Source: Schizophyllum amplum
Lineage: Eukaryota > Basidiomycota > Agaricomycetes > Agaricales > Schizophyllaceae
DNA length: 64,000 bases
NCBI GenBank assembly: GCA_007026445.1
Contig: VDMD01000001.1
Coordinates: forward strand, 3,596,001-3,660,000
Direction of reading: 5' to 3'
Shown here: in pieces, positions 22,067 through 35,627 of the stretch
Position numbering within the stretch: position 1 is the first letter of the stretch
Layout of the letters: the number at the start of each line of letters is the position of its first letter
The notes under the pieces: generated by a model
The model's input: the letters and a program-made list of their open reading frames with translations, nothing else
Databases searched by the model: none
What the model was told of the DNA's origin: nothing
Position numbers and translations under genes: made by a program

Positions 22067-24609
22067 TTAGTCTACGTCCATCTCGGAAGGACCCTCCTCC
22101 TTCTTCTCCTCCTTCTTGTCCGCGTCCGGCTGCGGCGTCTCGGGCTTGGGCGTCTGCGTACCCGACCCCGTGTTCGGGACCACGGGCGGCTTGGGCTTGG
22201 GCTTGGTGAGGATGGGCGTCGCGAAGTAGATGACCTCGTCCCGCTTCTTGTCCATATCGACCGTCGTGAGCACCGGGTCCACATTCTTCGGGCGCTCGCT
22301 CTGGCGCACGGTCTGGTCCTCGAGCCACTTCTGCACGGTCGCGACCTTCTCGACGACGGACTGCTTGTCAGCGTCCGCGATGTGCGCGAAGCGCTCCTCG
22401 CCCGACGTCGCCTGCGTCATGTAGTTGTTGAGGGTCTCGCGGAGCTTAGCCATCGCCCGCGGGCGCTCCTCGTTCTCGCGCCAGCGGAGGGTGATCGGGT
22501 CGCCGAGCTTCTTGAGGGCATCGAGGCGCTGGACGTACAACGACTTGGTCGCCTCCTCGCCCTCCTCCGTGTACAGCCAGTCCTCAGCCTCTTGCAACGC
22601 CGCGAGCAGCTTCGTCTTCTCATCGGGCTGTACATAGGAGGCGTAGCGCTCGTCAAGCTTGCCGCGCATGTCGTAGACGTACTCCTCGAGGGCGTTTTTG
22701 CGGTCCTGTGAGGTTATTAGTGAGAAATCGAGAATATCAGATGATGCGCATACCTCAGTGTCCATGACGAGCTTGTCAGCCGCCCACATCTGTGTCTCCT
22801 GCTCCCGGTACTGCTCCACGATCGACTTGTCGAGGGAGGTGTGGGTCGCGATGAACGGCAGCTCCTTCTTCTTCGTGTAGCGCTTCTTCTTCGGCGGGGC
22901 GGCCTCACCGCCATCCACGTCCATCGCTGCTGGCTCCTCGCGCTCCTCGACCTCCTCGATGTAGTACGAGTCGAACGACATGATACCGTGGAGGTTGAGA
23001 CGCGCGCGAAGCTTCACGGTCGTGAAGTCGCCTGATGGGTCTGCGGGCACCTCCTTTGCGACGAAGCGACTGATGAAGGGGTTGATGCCTCCGGGCAGGC
23101 CAGCGGGGTCCTCGTACGCGGCTTGGACCTCGAAAGGCTCCTTGCGGCGCAGGGACAGGGCCTTGACGATGGGCATGGCGTTGTTGTGCGGGAAAAGCGT
23201 CAACGGGGTGTCGTCTTCAGAGTCGGGAATGGGGTCCCACTCGAGCTTGATCGGGTAGGCGTTGATGTCGGTCATGTGGAAGTCGCGCACTTTGAAAACG
23301 GGCGAGAGCATGGCGCAGGAGAAGGTCGCGCCACGGGCGGCGGCCTCGTCCTGGTTCAGCGTCGTCGAGAGGACCTTGCCGGGGAATACGGACTGTATCT
23401 TCGCGCGAACCGATGGGATACGAGTAGAGCCACCGATGAGCTCGATACCGTCGACCTGGTCGAGAGTGAGACCAGACTCCTCAAGTACACGCTGCAGAGG
23501 TGCAGTGATACGATCGAGGACGGGCGCGATGAGCTGCTCGAGCTCGTCACGAGTGAGCTTCGAGGAGGCGTCGATGTCGTTCATGATCGACTCGACATTC
23601 AAAGGCGCCTCAGCATTTGCGGAGAGAATCTTCTTGAGCTTCTCGCAAGAGGCTACCAAACGGAAGGTCGCCTTCGGGTTGTTAAACACGTCGATCTTGT
23701 ACTTCTCCTTGAACTGCTCGCCGAAGTGCTGCACGAGGGCGTAGTCGATGTCACGCCCACCGCAGTGGCGGTCGTACGCGGATGCCTTGACCACGAGACG
23801 GCCCTTGGAGAAGGCGACGGCGGACGTGCTGATAGACGAGTGACCGACATCGACGAAGATGATGTTGCGTTCGCCATCCTCCGGCAAGTCAGATTTCGTG
23901 ATACCGTAACCAAGAGCCACGGCGGTCGTGTCGTTGACGAGGCGGAGGACGTTGACGTTGGCGATCTGTGCGGCGTCGAGCATCGCGCGCCTCTGGATGT
24001 CGGTGTACCACCCAGGCACCGCGATGACCATGTCGGAGACGGCGTTCTTCAGCTCAGCAGCGGTGATGTCGCGGAGCTTCGCGATGTACATTGCCACCAA
24101 TTGCGTGGCCGTGAACGTGTGAGGCTCGCCCAAGTAGTTGACCTAATCCTCCGATCAATCTTCCATCCTGAATGTACAATATTGTCTGCACGCACCTGAA
24201 CGCCGACCGTGCCCTGCACATCGACCAGCTTTGCGTTCAAGAACTTCTTCTCGACCTCCTGGACCTCAGGATCAGCGAATGTGCGGCCGATCAGGCGCTT
24301 CAGAGAGCCGATCGTGTTCTTGAAGTTGGACGTCTCCTGCGTCTTCGCTGCTTCACCTATCGCGCGTTGTTTGGGGCCAAACGCGACCAGCGACCTATGC
24401 GATGGGTAAGATCAGCCATGTTCTTCTTGACATGAGCTCGACACGTACGGCGTAGCGCGGTTGGAGACTTCATTGGCGATGATATCGATTCCTCGATGTC
24501 TGGCGACACCGATCTAAAACGAAATTTTTAGTATAAGGATTGAAGCATATGAGGGGACGCGGCTCACTTTGCTGTGAAGAGTTCCAAAGTCGATACCGAC
24601 GACGGACAT
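22067..24609 (-). CDS. SSE1: Hsp110-family chaperone / Hsp70 nucleotide-exchange factor (Sse1-type)
   Basis: This is a cytosolic Hsp110, a relative of Hsp70 that acts mainly as nucleotide-exchange factor and holdase. The ATG at 24609 starts MSVVGIDFGTLHSK, the divergent first phosphate-binding loop of Hsp110s. Downstream are FVDVGHSSISTSAVAF (second phosphate loop), CGGRDIDYALVQHF, IELIGGSTRIPSVR and LNQDEAAARGATFSCA. The substrate-binding half follows, with the long Lys/acidic insert (EEPAAMDVDGGEAAPPKKKR) typical of this branch. The helical C-terminus (LEEYVYDMRGKLDERYASY, DADKQSVVEKVATVQKWLEDQ) ends in EEGPSEMDVD. The total is about 775 residues, usual for the family. Introns are confined to the 5' part plus one of about 48 nt near 22708-22754. 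No convincing heat-shock element was found upstream. Confidence 0.95.
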
Positions 24610-25248
24610 GATGGGCACAGACGAGGGTGGTGAAAGGCAAGCAGCAGGCGGTGAATAAAAATGACCAAATCGGGAATAACATAAGGACACGCGTCTTTGT
24701 TCTCCAACCTTCTCGGGTGTTCGACACTAGTCTTCATACACTGCCGCTCCGTGCCACCCTGCTCATCATGCGTATCGAGGTAGCGTGTCAAAAGCGCTGT
24801 AGACCTTTACAGTGGCGTAAATCGCGACGCAGCAAACCTCATAATTGTACTTGGAGGGGCAAAGGAGTGGCTCTTCCAGAGTTCTTCACCTTTCCACCTC
24901 GCGCTATTTACGCCCTATAAGCTAGAATGCCACTCACTCCCGAAGTATCACGCGAAAAATTATTCGTTCGCAGGCAAGTGCAATCCAAGATATATGTCTA
25001 TTAGACCAGTCGAATGCGAAGGCTCGTTAAGATCGTGAGCGATATGGTACAACAAGATAATCTACAGGGATACCAGAAAACGCAAGATGCGGAACTAGGG
25101 CGTCAAAGGCGACAGCGTGAGGAAGTGCGTAAAATCAAAACAAAGGAATAATGTGGCGGAGTACAGTGATGAACTTCGTGTGGAAGCTTCGTCGCTCTTT
25201 TTGCGGTGCGATATCATAGGTGTGAGGGTAAGAGGGGTAAAGGCAAGA
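24610..25248. other. Intergenic, Hsp110 promoter side
   Basis: This is 639 bp of promoter for Hsp110 and 3' flank of the MARVEL-like gene. Stretches with TTC/GAA were examined for three-unit heat-shock elements and none had correct spacing. No gene or RNA is seen. Confidence 0.55.
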
Positions 25249-25991
25249 TTAGGCGCCGTAAAAGGTGACATTGTGGCGCGGGCGAAATTCGCAAGCGTGG
25301 TAGATCATGCCGCAAAGCATCAGAGTCATCAGGCCCCCTAAAAGATATTAGATCTTGTACTGACGCAGGACAACGCAACTCACAAAGCGCCCATGCAACA
25401 CCCTCCATTGAGACGACGATCTCACATTGACTGGCGTAGAACTGCCATGCCTCAGGGAAGGTGCTCGGGTCGCTACCACAGTTCGTGCCCTTGAACGGCG
25501 TTACCGCAAACATCACACCAGCGCCCACACCCCAGAAAATGGCGAAGACGAAGGTGAAGAACACGATAACTGAGAAAAATCGGCATCGATCAGGACAAGT
25601 AAAAGAATAATTTGTTGAGGAAAGACGTACTGCCGAAGCTCACGTAGAAGTGCCCGATCAAGTAGAGCAGCGTGCCGATGCAGCTGAAGAGCAAAATACC
25701 GAGGTCGTGCTTGAACTCCTTGCCCGGGTAGTTCTCGTACGCATTTCCGCCGCGCTGAAGCTGCTGCGAGACGAGGCCGAGCTCAGACACCGCTGCATGG
25801 CCGATCAGCAAAGTTCAGATGGGCAGATCGCAGCACTCACTCAATGCAAAGACGAGGAAGAACGCGATGGCATACAAGATACGACGAGGGGAGCGCACGA
25901 AGGCGGCGGACCCGGTCCTCTGAACTTTTTCTGCGTGCCATGTCACCCTCAGAAATATCGAAGGGCACGAAAAGTGCTCACCAGCGGCCAT
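25249..25991 (-). CDS. Four-helix MARVEL-like integral membrane protein
   Basis: This is a small membrane protein with four hydrophobic segments: RRILYAIAFFLVFALTV, LGILLFSCIGTLLYLIGHFY, IIVFFTFVFAIFWGVGAGVMFAV and VVSMEGVAWALWGLMTLMLCG. The second and third flank a loop, and an extracytoplasmic-type loop contains Cys residues (GTNCGSDPS ... YASQCEI). The order and the ELGLVSQQ motif after helix 1 match the fungal MARVEL-domain group. Such proteins are thought to organise plasma-membrane or vesicle domains; the specific role is unknown. The ATG at 25991 keeps an open frame through the first helix. Three introns of about 45-60 nt follow, and the stop is at 25249. The last junction gives Trp at the splice site. 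Confidence 0.82.
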
Positions 25992-26500
25992 TGCTACGGA
26001 CTATGAGCTGCGAGGGCGAAAGGCGATGTGCTGTACTCGGGGGTGGCGCTGCAGTGCAGATACGGGGAGCCTGTCAGTCCATGTCATCCGCCCTTTATAC
26101 CCTCGCGTAAGCGGCAATCTGGATCACAGGATAAATCGCCGGTTCTGCCCTACGGCAAGATCAGTCAGCCGAGCGGGGGCGGCAGCGCGCGCGCGCGCTC
26201 GAGTGAGCACCCGTTGACTTCGGCGCGCAGGACGGCTGACAAAAACACCCTGACTCGGAACGGAGATCTGAAGTAAACGTTATGCCACCGTCATACGTCT
26301 CGCCGTTCTGGAAAACCAAGACAGAGTGAGGTCATGGCAGACGAGCAAGTCGGAGCGTCAGAGCAGGCGGAATTCCAGACCGTGGTGCGTGATCTTTCGG
26401 GGACCCTGCCCAAGAGCAAGGGGGTGGCGCGAACATCCAGAATTATCGACATGGTCTTCGCCCGCGCGTCGAGCGACGAGCCCGGCACGACGGCATGCCG
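25992..26500. other. Intergenic, upstream of the MARVEL-like gene
   Basis: These 509 bp contain an alternating purine-pyrimidine tract of (GC)7 at 26185-26198, which can adopt Z-DNA. No convincing gene is seen. Confidence 0.5.
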
Positions 26501-27245
26501 CTAAGCAGAGGGGAGGTCGATGCGTCCCCGATTGCCATCGGACCCGACCTGTGCGAGCCAATGGATGAGACGGCGCATGTCAAACGCATGTTCCGGTCTG
26601 CACCGACTGGCCGATTCAACCGCTGACTCAGACCTGAAGGAAGTTTCCCGAATTGCGTGAGCGTGCCGAAGAGCGAATATAACCATGCCGAAGAGTGCAA
26701 GCAGAGTCCTTTTTTGCGATCAGTCCAAAGCGGCGTGTCGAGAACCCAGCCTCAGGAGGGCCGAGAACAATGAAGAGGCGGTTGAGTTGGCCCCGAAGTT
26801 CAACGTTCAACTCTGAAGATCGGCGGAGGCTCTCAGCGTCGCTCGGATTTCCAAACTTGCGCATGAGCCGGAAGAGGTAGCTTATGGGCTGCCCATTTCG
26901 TCGGCGATGACCTGCGACGAGCTGTGCTGGAGATAGACAGACAGAAGACGAACCAAAGGGCCGATCGGCAGGTTCCGGTTGTGTAGAACGTCACGTGCCC
27001 CGCTGATCCGTCTTCGGCACATCCCGAATGGACCCACAACGAGACACCCGCAGTGAGACCCGTTCTCCGTCGTGCGCTGGAAGAAGCTGAAGCAGCGAGA
27101 CAACGATAAGTATATGCGACAGGACTTAGGGGTCGAGAAGAACGATGAAAACGGAGATTCGGGTGCGCCGTCGGCATATTTTTGAGGCAATCCAGCGACT
27201 GCAGTCACATTCGGACTCTGGTATGCGGCTCAGCAGATCGATTCG
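26501..27245 (-). pseudogene. Possible degenerate or poorly resolved gene
   Basis: Several minus-strand open stretches here look more protein-like than their surroundings: AYQSPNVTAVAGLPQKYADGA, NRNLPIGPLVRLLSVYL and SSELNVELRGQLNRLFIVLG. The last can be spliced (donor GTCTGA, acceptor CACAG) to VGSDGNRGRIDLPSA followed by a stop at 26501. No ATG fits at the 5' side, and the neighbouring lysyl-tRNA synthetase leaves no space for more exons. At least one required donor is non-standard. I cannot name a family. A relic of a gene is the simplest reading; a chance run of open frames is possible. Confidence 0.25.
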
Positions 27246-27311
27246 TGAGTAGTACACCCTGTATGTATAAGTATCAAGAAATAAGGTAACAGTCTGCCTT
27301 CCTTGAGGCTT

Positions 27312-29506
<2,195 letters not shown>

Positions 29507-29851
29507 TCGACTTTTCCAGCTATCGATTTGGATCGAGTCAATGCCAAATCGAGCGATGAAAGCCACATGACTCACCGCCCCGGCCAGTCCGGTCCGGGAA
29601 TACAGCTGTGGGTCCAAGCTCCGACTGCCTCTCACGTCTCACGTATGTACCGCCATGTCCACCAATTGATGTCCACGGCCTCGGTACGAGATATTTGCAC
29701 GTGCTAGAGCAATGCAGTATTGTCATGTCTCGATCTCATCCGTCACAAGGCGGTAAGTAGTAACGTGGGAGCAGTAGCAGCAAGAAGCACACTCAACGGC
29801 GGCCAAGTTACTCGAGTTATTAAAGCTCACTAATCATCAAGGTAAGTATGG
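29507..29851. other. LysRS promoter region
   Basis: These 345 bp upstream of the LysRS start run up to the MITE at 29852. No gene is seen. Confidence 0.55.
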
Positions 29852-30084
29852 TAAGACAGGGGAAGTGCAGATGCGACCAACATCACGTGTTGACAAAATA
29901 TTATGCAGAGCTCTCCCCGTGCATCTTAAAAATATTTAGGGAAAGAGAGATTGTGCAGAAGGACCTTGCACATAATCTCTGTTTTGTATTTTGTCCAAAA
30001 GACGACGACTTGGTAGCTTTGCGAGGCAAAAGAGCACCAAATTAGTCACGTAACATGAATCGCATCTGCACTTCCCCTGTCTTA
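29852..30084. mobile_element. MITE, 233 bp, 25-bp perfect terminal inverted repeats, TA ends
   Basis: The left end 29852-29876 (TAAGACAGGGGAAGTGCAG...) is an exact reverse complement of the right end 30060-30084. The outermost bases are TA on both sides, as expected if a TA target was duplicated (Tc1/mariner style). Inside, GACAAAATA...CAGAG pairs with CTCTG...TATTTTGTC, and AGAGATTGTGCA pairs nearly perfectly with TGCACATAATCTCT. The whole element could therefore fold as one long imperfect hairpin. It is AT-rich relative to its surroundings and has no coding capacity, so it is a non-autonomous element moved by a transposase encoded elsewhere. It lies between the LysRS promoter and the 3' end of the AT-hook gene. 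Confidence 0.88.
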
Positions 30085-30275
30085 TGAGCCTATCAGACAT
30101 CAGAACACGTTGCTATTGAATATTGAGTGCCTGCAGCGGCGCTAGTACAGTATAAAACACAGGGCAACGACAGGAAGGTGAGGCATCGTGCGGGTGGCAG
30201 AATAACGAGAACAAGTCAGCCCGGTCCAGGAAACGCAGTACAGACGGCTTTATACGTCGCCTAGAGCCCGCTCCT

Positions 30276-32566
30276 TCAGTCTTCCGGATACTCCAGGACC
30301 AAATCATCCAAAGCCTCCACGTCGGAATCGGCAGCAGATGTCGCGCCGCTGGGCTGATTAAAAAAGTGGAGTGGTGTACCGGCCTGCGGCTCGAGCTTGA
30401 TGGGGAGTAGAGGCGGAGGATGTCGCGCGCGGTCCTGCATACGCATCCCTTCCAGCTCTTTCTCCAGTTGGGCGATACCTAGACGACATGATCAGATGGC
30501 GCTTATTCAGGATATGTGGCGTGGGACGTACGATCTTTCGCCTTGTCCAGCTCAGTCGGTCCTGCGGGTGTCATAACCTTGGCGATATTGTTCTCGTAGT
30601 TGAAGCGCGCTGTTGCCGCGTGAGACGTCAGCAAATGAAAAGGAATAGGAGACTGACGATTGGAAAGTTGTGCCGGGTTGACCGACGCTCTCCACGCGGG
30701 TAGAAATATTTTGGCAAATTCTGCGGTGTGTCCGTCAGTCTTGCCGAGTCACATATAATCAGTAAACGTCTGTACGCACCCTTCTGCAACGTTTGCACAA
30801 CGCCGACCAACTTCGTTCTTTCGGCCCGCATGTCGTACAAGGTCGAATCTTTGGTGCGCAGAGCTGCATTGACCAGACGGTGAGCAAAAAACAGCAGAAC
30901 ATACGAAAGAAGTCCACCGACCATCTGTTATTTCCTTCTCTCTCATGTCCATTCGCAGTCGTGACTCTTCCACTTTATCTACAACTGTGAAGCTAGCAAT
31001 CAGAAGGGCCCCAACCCCGATCACGGCTACGCCTACCGTTCTGCAAATCAGTATCCATTTGCGTGGTAGGATATTCCTGGGGCCCCTGGGCGACTTAAGA
31101 GACGGTCAGATATATAGGTAGTGAGCTGCGTGGAGCCACCCACTATGTTCGCGAATGTTGTGCAGCTGAGATAACATGCCGTTCAGCATCAGGTTGGAAG
31201 TGATATTTTTCCGCCGAGGAAGCGGGATGCGAGCGGGAGCAGCAGGCGCGGGTGCGGAGATGGAGGCCGTGGGGTCGACCGCAGGCTGCTGTGCGGGGCC
31301 TAAATTATACGATAGGTAAGCTCAGATTTGGTCGAAGGTCGTACAAGACTCGGATGAAGACTTACGTTGCTTTAGTCCGCTCCCCGGCGGCTGCACCATG
31401 GTCGCCTCATGCAGCGGCTGCCCGTATGTAGTATGCACGACAGATGCCGTATGGCGGGCCGCAAGCTGCTGGGCGGGGCCTGGAGAATACCATAGGTGAG
31501 CTCAAATTGGGTGTATGATCAAGAAAAACGGCGTAAAAGGATCGGACAGACGTACGCTGCTTTGGTCCCTTCTTTGGTAGCTGCATGATGGCCGCCAAAG
31601 GCGGTGGCTGCATCTGTATAGGACGTGCGACCTCTTCGTCAGACAGTTGTGCCTGCGCATTCGCCGACTCCAGCAGCGCCTTCGCAGCCGCCTTCGCTGC
31701 CATCCGCCTAGGCGGTGGCGCTGACAGCGGCGTCTCGCTCTCCCGCTTCCGCTTCCTCGCCTTCACTGGCGCGGTGACCGCCCCGTCGCCTTCCCCCGGC
31801 TCCAATTTCACGTTGTACCGCGGCGGCCGGCCTCTACGCTTTTTCTGCTCGCCTGCGGGGTCCTGCGCCAGCATCCCCACGATATCCGTCACCAGTGCCT
31901 GCCGTTGCGTCTCCGCCCCATTCGGCCGCGAGAACTTGTACGGATGCAGTATCTCCTGCGACAATCCCGCCAAGGTCATGTTCGACGCCCACGTCGTCGA
32001 CTTGGGCTGTACCCAGAGGTATCGCGGGTAGCGCGATTCGTCGCACAGGTATGGGTGCTTGGGTGGCGGGTACGTGCCATCCCAGCGGGCCCAGGGCCCG
32101 CGCGCGCTCCCCTTAACCAACGTGCAGTAGTAGAGTGCCTCCGCGCCCGGAGTGGTGTCGATGTACACATCCCCTGTGATCCCGAAGTCCTCGGAGGGCA
32201 CTCCAGCGCCCCGAAACTCCAAGAAAGGGAGCATCCCATAGCAGAAGGTGCGCACGTTCTGGCTTCCCTGTAGCCTGTAGGGGTAATCTGGGGGGAAGCC
32301 AGCAACGTTCACCTTGACGCGGCGGCGGGTGTAGGAGTGGAATTTGCCTTCGTGTTGGGTGGCTTCGAGGGAGAGGGTTGACTCGTCCCATGGATGGGGA
32401 GTTTGGGTCACTCGATTGGGGAGGTGTATGGTTGTGGAAGAGGTAGAAGCAACTGGATCGGGCTGAGGTGGTCCCATAGTCACTGGGGAGATTCGTCAGT
32501 CATGACTGATGCATCAAGGTGAGTAGACGCACTTGATTTTGTCTCGGTAACGGTCGAGGACTCCAT
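30276..32566 (-). CDS. AT-hook protein with fungal N-terminal domain and C-terminal coiled coil
   Basis: I do not recognise a named family. A short first exon (ATG at 32566, METS-like ESSTVTETKS) splices to a long exon. That exon encodes an ordered N-terminal domain (HEGKFHSYTRRRVKVNVAGFP, FCYGMLPFLEFRG, GDVYIDTTPGAEALYYCTLV, RYPRYLWVQPKSTTWASNMTL). It is followed by an AT-hook (KKRRGRPPRYN) and a basic Pro/Ala-rich linker. Two short exons both begin after a KQ codon pair and read RPAQQ, a tandem duplication. Next comes a helical region (VVDKVEESRLRMDMREKEI, YDMRAERTKLVGVVQTLQKEFAKIF, AKDRIAQLEKELEGMRMQ) and an acidic tail ending EYPED at 30276. An alternative reading of the 30960-31060 segment as a membrane helix is rejected because it is intronic. 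DNA binding in chromatin is inferred from the AT-hook. Confidence 0.8.
31283..31560 (-). repeat. Tandem intron-exon duplication inside the AT-hook gene
   Basis: Two adjacent intron-plus-exon modules are alike. The introns end with related sequence: on the minus strand AAATCTGAGCTTACCTATCG and CAATTTGAGCTCACCTATGG. The exons begin GCCCCGCACAGCAGCCTGCGG and GCCCCGCCCAGCAGCTTGCGG-like, both encoding RPAQQ. Intron and exon bases have both diverged, so the duplication is not recent but is still obvious. Confidence 0.7.
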
Positions 32567-33401
32567 GGTCGAGTGGCGCGCTTTGACGCTCTGAGATATG
32601 TTATGTTATGCCGATTGATCGCCTGGCGAGGAGTATCTGCGATTAGAGGCAGTAGCAACTGGCGACTACTATAAGGTTGATGCAACGATGAGTGAGGGTG
32701 AGATGAAAGGAGTGGGGTCAAAGCGAGCTGCTTTCCCACGCTTACTCGACCGTGGGAAGTTTTATTGCTGGTGCCAATTCAACTTCAATATCAGTGTGGG
32801 CCACCGCGCCGTCCTCAGCGCTGAGCGCCGAGCTGAGCCTTTGAAAATCATTGCTGACTATCGTCAGGCATTCGACACCTTACATACCTACGTGGACACT
32901 TGCATCGCCTTCAACCTTGCCATTAAGTCTGCAGGCCGCCGGCGAGACCCGGCACCAACGTTCAATGTTTACTGATAAATGAAGCTTGAGGCCGAAGCTT
33001 GAACGTTCTGAACTGAAGCTTGACTTCGCAAGCTAGACACGCCCCTGTGCGCGCTCATCGAAGCCTCAAGTTCAACGAAGTTGGGCAAAGCGGCACTAAA
33101 CCTTCAAAGTACAGAATCACACCGAAGGGAAGGAAGGGATGTCTAGTTGCTGGTGCAGACATAATTCAGGTGGTATAGCTATGCACAAATAGTCCACATT
33201 AGCCCGAATGTGTTCGGGCGACGTACAAATATATGCGCCCATCCAGGTCAGTCCGTGCGAGACGTGCGGGATACGGTCCATGAAGTAAGTAGGCAATGTC
33301 AGGATGGTACGCAGAGTCAATGAGCGCAGGCAGAGTCAGGTCGGTACGCGGGCACGCAAGGTCATACAATTCGTAGGGTGATGCGCGGAGACCGAGGGTC
33401 T
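32567..33401. other. Intergenic, 835 bp
   Basis: This region holds the promoter of the AT-hook gene and the 3' flank of the glycoprotein gene. Three direct copies of GAAGCTTGA occur at 32981, 32994 and 33015. A plus-strand frame at 32688-32975 has no family support. Confidence 0.5.
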
Positions 33402-34635
33402 TTACGCGAAGACGGCAACGCCGCCCATCGCGACGGCGACGGTGGCCCACATGACGCCCATCCAGGCGACGCTCTGTCCCTCGCTCACGCGGAGCGCAGA
33501 CGCGGCGTTGCTGCCCGTCGCGGCGGCGTCAGAGCCGGAGCCCGACGCGCCCGAGCCGGAGCCGCCAGAGCCAGAGCCCGACGCGCCCGAGCTGGCAGAC
33601 GCGAACAGCTCAGAGCTGGAGAACGTCTGGCAGTTGCTGCTAGCAGGGACAGACGGGGTGAATGGCATGGTCGCGATAGCGCCCTCGCTCTCGGGGGGCT
33701 GCGTCCAGGTGGTGGTCTGGCCGTCGTCACCGGTGTAGACACCCGGGAACATCTGGTTGTCACCCTCGCACGACTCGAACGTCCCGTTCTGGGCATTGTT
33801 CGGCGCATTGTAGGCGCAGCCGACACGGTCGTAGATGTGCTGGCAGTAGTCCGCAGCGTGCTCCTTGCTCGGGTCACAGACCTTGAAGCAGAAGGCGTTG
33901 CCGCCCATGAAGCTGGGTGACGTGTTAACGATCGGGGGTGCTCAAAGACATGTGGAAGACGCACTTGTGCCACTCGATCACCTGCGTGTAGCTGTCGTTG
34001 CTGTCGGACCAGGCAGTAGAGTAGACAAGACCGCCCATGGGGTTACCGCGAAGGTCAGCGCCGTGGGGGTCGAGCTCGCCACCAAAGTCATCCGTCTGGA
34101 TGTTAATCTTGCTCTGGTCAATGAAGCCGACGACCTGGACGTAGTCCGGGGTGCGCATAAACTGGACACCCTGAAGGGCGCCATCGGGTATGATGCGCGT
34201 GCCACGGCCGGGCTTCGTGCACCAAGCCACCTCCTCGCCCTCGGTGTCCGCAATCATGGAGTCCTTCTCGGACGGTGCCCACAAGCAGAAGTCTGGTGTC
34301 CATTCAATACGGAGATACCAGCCAATCAGGGATTTACGCACCGTCGAGAGCGTTCAGGAAGCTCGTCTGGCACATGCTGCTGTCGCCCTCCGTAGTCGAG
34401 TTGCAGAGGTTGTAACCCGCCTGCGTGCCACGAATGAGGTTAGTGTCGGTGTCGGCTTGATAGGGCTGGAAGTTGGTCAGCGAGGGTGGCAGGTCACTTA
34501 GAAAGTGCAACGTACGATGCCATCGGGGTAGGCGAAGGTCTTGCTTGCGAGCGGTGTCTCGGGGAAGCTGCTTTGATCCTGCGCGCGGACGAGCGCGGGG
34601 AGGACAAAAAGAGCAGCGGCGGCGACAGCAGACAT
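33402..34635 (-). CDS. Secreted, GPI-anchored 'macrofage activating glycoprotein'-like protein
   Basis: The ATG at 34635 starts a signal peptide (MSAVAAAALFVLPALVRAQ) followed by a Cys-rich ectodomain. It contains YNLCNSTTEGDSSMCQTSFLN, DFCLWAPSE, WCTKPGRGTRIIPDGAL, NAFCFKVCDP, YCQHIYDRVGCAYN and FESCEGDNQMFPGVYTGDDGQ, a pattern typical of the basidiomycete proteins carrying this database name. Several N-glycosylation sequons are present. A Ser/Gly/Ala-repeat stalk (ASGSGSGGSGSGASGSG) and a hydrophobic C-terminal tail (WMGVMWATVAVAMGGVAVFA) predict GPI anchoring at the cell surface. Four exons, with introns of about 50 nt. The stop is at 33402. The biological role in the fungus is unknown; the name comes from effects reported for mushroom extracts and does not define function here. 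Confidence 0.85.
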
Positions 34636-35627
34636 GGTATTAGATTGCAGAGGATAGAGTTGCAGTGAGAATGAAAGACGGGCGGGCGCCAGAGGCAAAA
34701 GAGCAGAGTCGAGCCTGGAGGGTGGGGAAGATGGAGGGAGAGAGAAAGAGACGGCGAAGGTCAATCGACGACTGTGGAACGCGAGAAATTTCTAGTTCGC
34801 GGCGTCGTCGAGACGGGGGTGCCTTCGACTCCACCCTCGGCTGACAAGCTCTCCACATTCATCACTTCGTCGCGTTGTGTTTTGCATATGTCAGTGTCGG
34901 AAGGCTGCATTCGCGTCCATTGGTACTTAGCTCAAGCCGTCTATACAGCGCCAGAAATTTCCGAAAAAAGCAAGTTGATCAGACAAGCCAGCCGCCGACG
35001 GAGCAGCGAAAGGACGGACAAGACCAAGTTGAACATCCTCTTTCGGGCGACGCGTGCGCCTTGTTCCAAACATAGGCATGCTGCGCAAACTGCGCACAAC
35101 CGCGATTTGTCGAAAGCGACAGTGACGTCATTCAAGCGTGCGAAATGGACCCTTTCGGGTCTGGCAACGCGTCACGCTCCTGAGCAAAAGTTCAACTTGT
35201 CCGTGACCTACTTATGACCTATACTTACGAGTGTGGCTCGACTAGCACTTGAGCGTCAGTCGCTCGCGATCCCAGGTTAGGCATCTGGGCTACACCTGTT
35301 TTGTTCACACATGGGGAAGATAAGTCACGCGGACGCTGCTCCTACATGCCTTAGCGTTGTTGCGCATGGGATTGACGAGCTGCCCATTTCTGCCATGCGA
35401 TTCGGTCTTTTATCGTCTGCACGCCAGGAATGAGCTGAACAATCCACCAGCACCGACAAGCATCAAGTATGCCTTGTCGATGCATAGATCATCCAGAGAC
35501 GATCGCCGCTCAACAACCACCCCGAAGTCTGAGACCAACCCTATTCACCGCTCTCCTCTTGACTCGACGGTCCAGCATCTTCTCCTAAACCTGCTAGCGG
35601 CTTTCTCCACAGCTGTTCGTTCTTCAA
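34636..35627. other. Divergent intergenic region, about 1 kb
   Basis: This region lies between the glycoprotein gene (-) and the F-box-like gene (+). Open frames on the plus strand (for example 34774-35217) have no conserved features. No repeats of note, RNA gene or mobile element are seen. Confidence 0.55.

Noticed and set aside
22841..24199. Long plus-strand frames opposite Hsp110
   Set aside because: These are antisense shadows of a clearly coding, codon-biased gene on the other strand.
24700..24900. Heat-shock element upstream of Hsp110
   Set aside because: Nearby TTC/GAA groups lack the required 5-bp spacing of alternating units.
26185..26198. (GC)7 tract as a CRISPR-like or structured repeat
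   Set aside because: It is a simple dinucleotide run with no spacers or repeat units; eukaryotic context.
30960..31060. Apparent membrane helix (VGVAVIGVGALLIASFTVV) on the minus strand
   Set aside because: A GTAGGC donor and CACAG acceptor remove it and keep the frame from LQN to VVDKVEES, so it is intron sequence of the AT-hook gene.
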